A DNA stretch of 64,000 nt from assembly GCF_001653235.2 (NCBI RefSeq), contig NC_035794.1, positions 1,674,001 to 1,738,000 of the forward strand, read 5' to 3'. The notes beneath the pieces were generated by a model. The model was given only the letters and a program-made list of their open reading frames with translations. It had not been told where the DNA came from and did not search any database. This DNA is from Pochonia chlamydosporia 170 (taxonomy: Eukaryota; Ascomycota; Sordariomycetes; Hypocreales; Clavicipitaceae). The position numbers and the translations under genes were made by a program. Each line of letters opens with the position of its first letter. Position 1 is the first letter of the stretch. Positions 55,918 to 64,000 of this stretch are shown in pieces.

Positions 55918-57758
55918 CTACACATAGGACAGGGTATTGTCATCATTGAGCTTTCCAGCAACCCCAAGGCGAGCTTCACCACCAGAAACACAGGGTCCAC
56001 GTGCCACAATCTGCAAAAGTTAGCCATGTATCAAGCAATCTAACATAGGGCTGAGACGGGGGCAGGCTAGTAAGGTTGCGTTACATACCTCGCCTTCAAT
56101 GATATCATCCGTAGTCTTGTGCGCGCCCATGTCTTTGAGGTAAATCTCAACCGAGGACGGTGGGACACCGAAATGAGCCTTGACGTTGGGTGTGATTCTG
56201 TAATCAAACAGGGCAGTTTGTGCAACGGAGCCAGCAACTCTCGCCGCCGTCAGGGCATACACGAGCCTTGCGCCAAGGTACACTCTCAAATCGGACACTA
56301 CCTGTGATGAAAGGAGTGGTGTATCGCCACCAACACGCTCGGCTACGTACACAAGGCGCAACTTGCCTGGTGTCGTGCCCACATGAGGCCGTGCCCCGGC
56401 AGCGAAAGCAGACAAAACGTTAGTTGCAGCATGGACACCACGTTGTGTAAGAGTGTTGGTAGCCAGGGAGTGTGACAGCTTGCCGAGACCACCACCCAGG
56501 CGGCGGGTGGATTCTTCATGGGTTCGCAGCAAGGTTGCTGGGCTGGCGACAATGACCGTGGGCGCTACACCCTGTGTGGCGAGGACGAGATCTGGTGATC
56601 GGCCGGCTACGGAATTAAATGCCACTGACGCGTTGGAGTGCAATGCCGCGAGTGTTAGTGTCAACGTGTACATGTTAGAGAGCGAGTCGGCTGGGAGGAA
56701 CAGGTCGGCTTGTGTGAGACGTTCCCGGCTTGGTATGGCCGCAATTTGGCCAGATATGCCGGACACCACATTCGCCTGTGTGAAGCGCACCATTTCTTCC
56801 AATTCGCCTTGCTTGCCTTGCCAGAATGTCACAATATCACCAGGGGCGTTTGCCTTGTCATCAGATGAAGGAAGCTCGGTTGCAGCGGCCGCGGGTGTGT
56901 CGTTTAAGAGATCCTGCCAGGTGGTTACGTTGACGGCAGAGCCCATGCCCTCGGGGACGTCATTCCAATCCATGTGACGGCTGCCCTCATCCACGACCCA
57001 AATGAGCTGCCGGAGGGATGGATACGCTTTGACCACGGTATCGAGCGGGAATGAGCCTGTGGCAGTGACGACGGTGTCGACGGCGGAGCGACGCAGCATG
57101 GAGATGAGTTCCGAGTCGCTTACATCAAAGGGAATGAGGACCGCCGTGAGGTTCGGGTAGAACGAGCATGCGAGCAAAGTAATGAGATGCTCGATGGAGT
57201 TGGGGAGATAGATGGCAACCTTGATAGAGCCTTGTTCAGCAACGTATCGACCGATAATGTTGATCTGGCGGTTGATTTCTTCTGCACGTTGTCTTAGTAA
57301 ATCATGCGTCCAAAAACTCTTACGATATGTCAGGCTTGGGGGAATAAAACAAACGCACCCATCTTGTGTTCAACCACGTTCTCTGATCCCAATACAGTTA
57401 GCAAACGCCCTCGAGCAGTGGCGTCCCCGCTCACTGCCTTTCTCCAGACATCTCGCAAGTCGCCATCCCGCCCACGGGAGAACTTAGGCGCGCCAGGATC
57501 CTTGACATTCAAACCAGCGTTCAAAGGCATGCCATGCGGTGCAGACTGCGAACGATATACGGCACTTTCGCCTTCGTTACGGACCGACGATGACATAGAC
57601 TGTCTGGCAAGCAGCAGCGGGTGAGCATCGGGTTCGGTGGCAGACATGATGCGGTAGGTTACGAGAATGACGAGCGTGGTCGCCAGGGCCGTTGAATAGC
57701 CATTCCATTGTGAGAGGAGATCCGTGATGGATGAGTCGAGCGATTCGAGCAGACCCAT
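55918..57758 (-). CDS. Acyl-CoA synthetase (ANL)-like membrane protein lacking the AMP-binding P-loop
   Basis: Three exons (57758-57359, 57281-56089, 56010-55918) give 561 residues. A membrane segment near 21-38 (ALATTLVILVTYRIM) is followed by the LACS-like leader APHGMPLNAGLNVKDPG, then INRQINIIGRYVAEQG and VAIYLPNSIEHLITLLACSFY, all typical of the AMP-binding superfamily N-terminal domain. At the position of the TSGTTGxPKG loop, around residues 283-305, the sequence is IVTFWQGKQGELEEMV followed by RFTQANVVSG, so the nucleotide loop is not recognisable. The C-terminal subdomain with the catalytic Lys is absent, and the protein ends about 100 residues short of normal synthetases (GVAGKLNDDNTLSYV). 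A conserved pseudo-enzyme is likely; the role is unknown. The donor GTGCGT / acceptor TGCAG choice for intron 1 is supported by restoring the HKM-EEINRQINIIG family sequence. Confidence 0.8.
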
Positions 57759-58774
57759 TGTGCAAAGTTGTGCGCAAAGCGACTTTATTGTCACAGCGGT
57801 ACGCAGCGACAGATGGATTCAGAACTGGTTGCTCGCACAGGCAGCAGATTGCTGGTGCAATCTGCGAGAGGAAGTTGGAGATGCGGCACTCGAGGAGGTC
57901 GGGAAAGGCGGGTAGGTAGATTTAGTCGTGGTGTTCAAGTTGGTTTGGCTCCCGAAGCCAACGGGGACGGAGGTGGGGGAACTGCCCACAAGCACGCTGA
58001 GCTGCAATGAGCTCGAGTCTGGTCTGGTCAATCAAATGTGAGATTCGAGTGGCTGGGCTGCCTCACACAGTCTTGACCTTGAGCTGATTGCTCCTCTGTG
58101 CTTCGCAGATCCTGATGGAAATTGGGCTGGAGCTTGTGCCACGTCGGGCGGAGGAGGAACAAGGAAGTTGAGCGGGGACAAACCAGGCACACAAAATGTT
58201 AAGACAGACTCGGGAATGAGTGCCGAATGGTCAGCCGATTCTCAACCATCCATCCAGTTGCTTGTCACAAATTGTCAAGTGCAACTTTGACGGCATCCGT
58301 CTTCTCCGTAGCAGCTTCACAAGAAAAGTTCTTACTACCGTGCGGCAGGGACGTCACGTAGCTCCTATTTGCATCAAATTCATGGATGCACTTCTGCTCT
58401 CTGTTTGTTTACGTGCATATGTGGTCTTAATGATGGCAAACTCGCACCTTGACAAAATAGGACAGCCTGTTCAGGATCCTACCCTGCAGTTGGGCAGCAA
58501 ACATGTTGAGGTTTTCCTACACCCTGCGCCATACGTACTGCTGCTTTCCAACAGATGTATATTTTTATGAGTGTCATATAATTATTCTCATATCTTACAT
58601 GATTTGACTTGAGTGCAGATTCTAATGTTGCAAAGATGCTGAAGGCAGAATGGAATCGTGGAATGCGAAGAGACCAGGCCACTATTGCAAAAGTGGCATA
58701 CAAGACTTCTTTGGTACATGAAAAACAGTAAAACAGCTTGTATGTGCCCAAAATCTTAATATTTTGTTTTCTGG

Positions 58775-58801
58775 GTACCTAGGCACCTACCTAGGTAGGT
58801 A
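58775..58801. repeat. CCTAGG-type palindromic repeat cluster
   Basis: GTACCTAGGCACC is followed by TACCTAGGTAGGTA, with two CCTAGG palindromes in 27 bases, similar to the cluster at 49051-49072. Confidence 0.65.
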
Positions 58802-59096
58802 ATTAATTGAACAATCACGTACTGTGCCTAGATCTTTACTAAGGTGCCAACATGTTCCCCATGCAGCTCACGTTGAGAGGCAGTCGTTTGATACATGTCT
58901 GGTGTCTTTTCACGTCGTCAATTTTGGCTGCAAATCACCGACGGACGGGGATATACTACACGATACGGAGAAAGAACGGAAAGCAAGCTGAGATTCAATT
59001 GAAGGTCAACTGGTGTATTCGAATTCCTGGCCTGGCGAAAATGTCAAGTGCATTCACAATCACGGCTGGCTCAACTGGCAGGCGCAAGCTCACCAA

Positions 59097-59123
59097 CTGG
59101 CAGACAGCTGGCAGACAGCTGGC
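59097..59123. repeat. 11-bp tandem repeat, about 2.4 copies
   Basis: CTGGCAGACAG occurs twice followed by CTGGC, about 340 bases upstream of the helicase start. Each junction forms a CAGCTG palindrome. Confidence 0.8.
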
Positions 59124-59462
59124 GAACACCAGCCCTAGCTCTCAGTGCTGTTTTATTGTATCATGTTGATAAAATACAATGTTCCACTGGTAAACATTCA
59201 TTTTCCAAATCTGCCTTGATTTCAACTTCACTGCACAAGCCCAAAAGGTTCACTGAACCCATCAACGGGCGTTTTTCTCTTCTTTTCCCTCTCCCCTCCT
59301 CTCAGTTCCACGGCTCATCATTCTTTTGGGCAATTCAACTTCATCTTTCCTCCCATCCATCTGTCTCCCATAAACTTTCTTCATATCCAAAGCCGGCGGT
59401 TTTTGATAGCCTCGTTCGTCCCTTGTGTGAGGAGGCGAAAGGCGTTCGCCGAACCCTGAGGC

Positions 59463-62400
59463 ATGGATCACAGGTACATTGCCAACAGTGTTTTCTTATT
59501 CAAAAACTTCTGCTAATGGTTTGAGTCCTGTAGCCCGTCTTCTCACCAGCTCATGCTTAACAATGGAAAAGCCGGCATATGCTGGGAGTTTGAGCGAACC
59601 GGCACATGCAAGTACGGCAAAAGATGCCATTACGAGCACCCCACTACTTCTGCACAGAGGAGAGTAGAGCCACCGCCCGAAATTCTCGGCTTCTTCAACA
59701 ACAATGGCCTTGGAACCCCAAGCCCGAGTGTGGATGGCAAACTGCGAGAATGGAAGAGGCTGCTCGGCCGTCAAGCACCCGTCTCGCGTCCACCTCCAGC
59801 CACTGTTGCTCGATTCTTTCAACTTGCCCTGGAACTCATGGACGGCGACGTGAGCTCATATCAAGAAGTTATTAAAAATCTTGCAACGGAACAAGGCCTT
59901 TGTTTCGTAAAAGACGTCGTCGAACGACATCTTGATGTAGCTGTTCGGACTGGTCCCAGTATTACATTTTGGAACACGGAACTGAAGCCATTATTTCAGC
60001 TGATCACCAATCACCGTGTGATAGATTCTTCGATTCTTGAATCAGAGGTTGCAATGATATTTAACTTCATCCTTGGAGTTGGTGGCTCCCGAATGAGTCG
60101 ACTCTTTGGATATCTCGCACAACTTGCGACTGAGTGGCCCGATAAAACGGCAGCAAAGCTGAAACTACCAGCCGTCGAGCTGTCGCTAGCCGTACTATCC
60201 AAGTTGATGGACTGCAATACTACAAACATTGTGAATCAGAATTTCACTACACTCATCGATCAGTTTGCCCAAATTGTGGCCGCAGAGGGCGATGAGCAAG
60301 AGACTTTTGCATCTCTCCAGTCTTTGAAGTACATTGACTACATTCGGCGACGACTGCAAACTGGTGATGACATCCCAACTCTTTCCGCCTTAACAAAGGG
60401 TGCAATCGCGCGAGAAGAGTTCGTTCTCCGCCGAGATTTACCGGGCACATTGTCAGCCGAAGGACCGAGACACGACAATGACTTCGCGGACATGTCAAAG
60501 ATCAGCATTTTTCCAACCTGTGAAGAAATCATGTCACCGCGTGCAGAATACCTCCCAACCAATGATAGTTCACAGTGGCACATTGGTGGTATCCGGGGTC
60601 GACTTGACAGAGAGTTTCGCCTCCTACGGGAGGATACTATCGGTCAACTTCGAGACACTGTGCGAGATGTACTGGATAATATAAAGAAACCACAAGAGAT
60701 GAGTGCAATAACTAAGAATAATCTCAGGACATACATGTATGAAGACCCTGTCCCAATCAGGATCGACATTAGCCGGAATGCTGGTTTAGAGGTTCAAGTC
60801 CGTTGTCAGCAATTGCCAGCTACAGCAAAGCTTGGGAAGAAAGATCGAGAAGAGTGGTGGCACCACAGCCGCAGGCTTCGAGCGGGTGCGCTTGTCTGCA
60901 TCATTGATGTCTCTGGATCAGTTCAATTCTTCGTTGTTTCTCAGTCAACGTTAAGAAGCCGAACCGACCCCAACTTTCGGTCAAGAAAGGATAAGGTCGT
61001 AAGTACCGGCGAGCAAGGTCAACAAGCAGCTAATACGCTCTCGGACGATCCAAATTCTCTATTTGTTACCTTGCAGCTCGTTAATCATGACGAAGAAGAT
61101 GTGGAAAATGTACTACGGTGGTACCGTGCAGTCGGCCCCGATCTGCAGCGCTACCTGGTCGAGTTCCCCGGAGTTCTCCTTGATTCATTTAGGCATACAC
61201 TTGCAGCGCTACAACAAATGTATAAAAAGCAAGATATGCCGTTTAGTAATATCTTGGCTCCTACCTCTCAGGGTGAGCAGGTAGTGTTGAAGCCTCCCTT
61301 GTATGCTAGGAAGCCAATGTTCACCTTTGATCTTAGCTGTCTCGAGCAAGGTTTTGAGGTGTACCCTGAGGATTTACCAAGCTCGAATGAATTAGCTTGG
61401 ATTTCGACCCTTGATGCAACACAGTCGTCCGCAGTTTTAAACACCTTGGCGCGAGAAGTTTCATTAATCCAGGGCCCCCCAGGAACTGGCAAGAGTTACA
61501 CGGGAGAGAAGATTATTCAAATTTTGTTGGCAAATAAAGAAGAAGCGGAACTAGGTCCAATTCTCTGTGTGTGCTACACAAATCATGCTTTGGACCAACT
61601 TCTTGAGCATCTTTTAGATGCCGGAGTGGAAGGAATCATCCGCATTGGATCGCGATCGAAATCCGAGCGAATGACCGACCTTACTTTGCAACGAATTGTG
61701 AAGCGATTCGAAAAGACGAAAGCGGAAAAAGGGAAAATTGGAAAAGCTGAATCATTCTTGCACAGGACTGTGCAGCAGTTTGGTGAAGCACTGCAAGAAC
61801 TGGCGCACTCCCAGTCTTGGAGTGCTATCAAGACGCTTCTTTTGGAAGAGTATCCCCATCAATACCACAGCATATTCCCAGAGGCAGAAGAAGATGGATG
61901 GACCACTGTTATGCACCAGAAACCAGAAGATATGTTGAATCAGTGGCTGCAGGGAGGACATCACATCGCAGGTCCACTTCGGCCACTGTCAGCACTTGTA
62001 CAGTCCAACTTGTTGGAAATGAGCAACCTGGAAAGATGTAACTTGTTTGAGTACTGGCTAAAGAGTATTCGAGACCCCATTATCTCATCGATTACAGAGC
62101 TCAACGTTGAATATTCTGAATACCTTGAGGAGCGAAGAAAGGTACAAGGAGATCTGGACCTCCGTTGCCTCCAGCAGGCAGACATCATTGGTGTAACGAC
62201 GACAGGTCTCGCCAAAAATACCAAATTACTCCGTCGCTTAAGAAGCAAAGTAATGGTGTGCGAAGAGGCAGGAGAAGTGCTAGAAGCCCACATCTTGACT
62301 GCTCTTCTTCCCTCCCTGGAGCATGCAATATTGATTGGCGATCATTTGCAACTTCGGCCCCAGATCAACAGCTTTGACCTGCAAAGCTCTAATCCAAGCG

Positions 62401-64000
62401 GCGTCCAGTACTCTTTGGATATGTCACTATTTGAGAGATTGGTGATACCACCACATCCGATAGACCCGCGTCTTCCTTACAGTTCTTTGGAGACACAACG
62501 ACGGATGCATCCATCCGTGTCGGCGCTCGTTAGATCGACACTGTATCCAGATCTCAAAGACTCCGAAACAGTGCAACATTATCCTGAAATTTACGGAATG
62601 AAAAAGAGGTTATTCTGGTTACATCATGATAAACTTGAGACTGGAGCAAATGTCCATGATCCGCTGAGCACATCTCATTCAAACGACTTTGAAGTTGAGA
62701 TGACCACAGCACTTGTATCGCACTTGGTACGACAGGGTGAGTATGAGAAAGGCCAGATCGCGGTGTTGACTCCATATCTTGGCCAACTTCATAAACTCCG
62801 CCGCCGTATGGCATCGATCCTCGAAATTTTCCTCAACGAAAGAGACCAAGATGAACTGGCAGCCATGGACGACAACACAACTTTACCAATTCAATCAAAT
62901 GCGCCCAATAACAGCAAGAGAACCCTTCTAAAAACCATAAGAATCGCCACAGTTGACAATTTCCAAGGCGAGGAAGCGGAAGTCGTTATAATTTCGCTGG
63001 TTCGAAGCAATACACAGAATAGATGCGGGTTTCTCAGCACAGCAAACAGAGTAAACGTACTTCTATCTCGCGCGAAACATGGGATGTACATTATCGGCAA
63101 CTCAAACACATACAAGCATGTACCAATGTGGCATAATGTGATTGAAATGCTGGATAAGAGAGGCAACATTGGCACGAGCCTTCAGCTTCAATGTCCGCGT
63201 CACCCTGACACATTCATACTGGTGAGCCAACCTGATGATTTCCTCATACACGCACCAGAGAGCGGATGCAATCTTCCTTGCCGAATGAGACTCCGATGTG
63301 GACATGTTTGTGCGGGTCGTTGCCATTCTCCTGCCCTTCACAACGCTGTGAAGTGTCAGGAACCTTGTGGCCGTTCATTGACAGGGTGTGAGCACCCATG
63401 TACTCGTCAATGTGGTGATATCTGCCCTCAAAGATGTTTTGCCAAAGTGAGAGACATTAACATCACGCTGCTCTGTGGCCATGTAGTGAAGGATGCACAG
63501 TGCTGGCAAGTGCAGGAACCGCACTTGATGAAGTGTACAGAGCCAGTCACCAAAATCGTCCCTGGATGCGGCCATCACGTTGTGGTGGCATGTAGCCAAG
63601 AAGTAGACCAACCCGGCTACGTCTGCAATGCTGCATGTGGTGTGCAGCTTGGGTGTGGGCATGAGTGCAAAGAGCAATGCTTCAACTGTAGGCCTCGAAA
63701 GGGTGGCAACGTTGTTCTCACACTTCACAGTCCTTGTGGACAGAAATGTGGCCGAAGCTACTCAACATGTCGACACAGTTGCAATCTCCCCTGCCACGAG
63801 GGTAGCGAATGCCCACCTTGTGATAAGCCCTGTGAGGTTATGTGCAGCCATTCGGAATGCAGCAGACTTTGCCATGAACCATGCGTGCCTTGTGCAGAAG
63901 AGCAGTGTCAGTCCTGCTGCCCACACGCCAAGTGTTCTATGCCATGTGCTGTACCCTGCGATTGGGTTCCTTGCTCAAGGCGCTGTGAGAAGCTGCTCGA
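59463..64000 (+). CDS. CCCH / SF1 helicase / NF-X1 zinc-finger protein (Hrr1/SAD-3/ZNFX1-like), truncated by window end
   Basis: Exon 1 is only 11 bases (59463-59473). After a 60-base intron with a GTACAT donor and CTGTAG acceptor, the frame is open from 59534 to the window end, giving at least 1492 residues. Domains in order: a CCCH zinc finger (C20, C29, C35, H39); a helical region; SF1 helicase motifs GPPGTGKS (651-658), VMVCEEAGE near 910 (CEEA for the usual DEAA/DEAS), GDHLQLRP near 940, ETQRRMHPSV near 990, VDNFQGEEAEVVIISLVRS near 1145 and NVLLSRAKHGMYIIGN near 1178; then from about 1250 repeated Cys/His NF-X1-type fingers (CRMRLRCGHVCAGRCH and similar). This architecture is that of the UPF1-like RNA-silencing helicases: fission yeast Hrr1 (RNAi heterochromatin), Neurospora SAD-3 (meiotic silencing) and animal ZNFX1. 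An RNA-silencing or RNA-surveillance role is inferred. Confidence 0.92.

Larger units (their letters stand above)
57759..59462. other. 1.7-kb divergent intergenic region
   Basis: It lies between the start codons of the synthetase-like and helicase genes. It has no credible gene; it contains a CCTAGG-type palindrome cluster and an 11-bp tandem repeat. Confidence 0.55.

Noticed and set aside
57282..57358. Alternative reading through the first intron of the synthetase-like gene, giving PPSLTYRKSFWTHDLLRQRAEE
   Set aside because: It looks protein-like but is out of frame with the upstream exon and would need a frame change. Splicing GTGCGT to TGCAG gives HKM-EEINRQINIIG, which matches the family.
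48344..58031. A 17-base exact match, GAGTCTGGTCTGGTCAA, at 48344 and 58015
   Set aside because: A single pair of this length is not surprising in 64 kb of biased sequence, and the flanks differ.
1..64000. CRISPR arrays, bacterial operons, ribosome binding sites, rRNA
   Set aside because: The window is fungal nuclear DNA; no regularly spaced repeats or rRNA-like stretches were seen.

Overview
The window is nuclear DNA of a filamentous ascomycete. Most genes have short introns (about 50-110 bases) with GTRNGY donors, CTRAC-like branch points and YAG acceptors. The protein types (HET domain, fungal Zn2Cys6 regulator, PDR-type ABC transporter, pisatin-demethylase-like P450, ascomycete TOF1 and MED19) point to a Sordariomycete, most likely Hypocreales. 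The order is an inference from protein families; no species can be named from the sequence. I saw no rRNA, convincing tRNA, CRISPR array or intact transposon.

Layout. 1-330: 3' end of an unrecognised gene. 524-4050 (-): tof1, replication fork protection. It is divergent from a mitochondrial 3-hydroxybutyryl-CoA dehydrogenase (4434-5631, +) across a 383-base promoter that carries a tandem pair of ACGCGT boxes. 5632-12902: a 7.3-kb region without a recognisable gene, upstream of a homeodomain regulator (12903-14908, +). 16775-17797 (+): an unusual crotonase with a C-terminal SKL peroxisomal signal. 17798-22915: another gene-poor stretch, with a possible unrecognised or decayed gene at 19.4-20.7 kb.

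22.9-35.9 kb: a metabolic group of five genes: full-size PDR ABC transporter (+), convergent P450 (-), LaeA-like methyltransferase (+), FAD monooxygenase (-) and small Rieske protein (+), the last two divergent. No polyketide synthase, peptide synthetase or terpene synthase is present, so it looks more like oxidative modification plus efflux (detoxification, resistance or tailoring) than a complete biosynthetic cluster.

37.8-39.3 kb: a MED19-like Mediator gene whose 5' part is a degenerate triplicated repeat with a frame change and a stop. 39.9-42.9 kb (-): Zn2Cys6 regulator. 45.5-47.1 kb (-): single-pass membrane protein. 49.9-52.0 kb (+): DUF676-type alpha/beta hydrolase. 52.3-54.8 kb (-): HET-domain protein. 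55.9-57.8 kb (-): acyl-CoA-synthetase-like protein without the usual AMP-binding P-loop. 59.5 kb to the window end (+): large CCCH / SF1 helicase / NF-X1 zinc-finger protein of the Hrr1/SAD-3/ZNFX1 type, running off the edge.

The most unusual non-coding signal is a 9-base motif, TACGGAGTA (or its complement TACTCCGTA), found at least eleven times, always between genes. Exon boundaries were derived by reading frames and splice sites by eye. For each multi-exon gene the summed exon lengths give a whole number of codons; the edge-truncated helicase gene has two bases left over at the window end.
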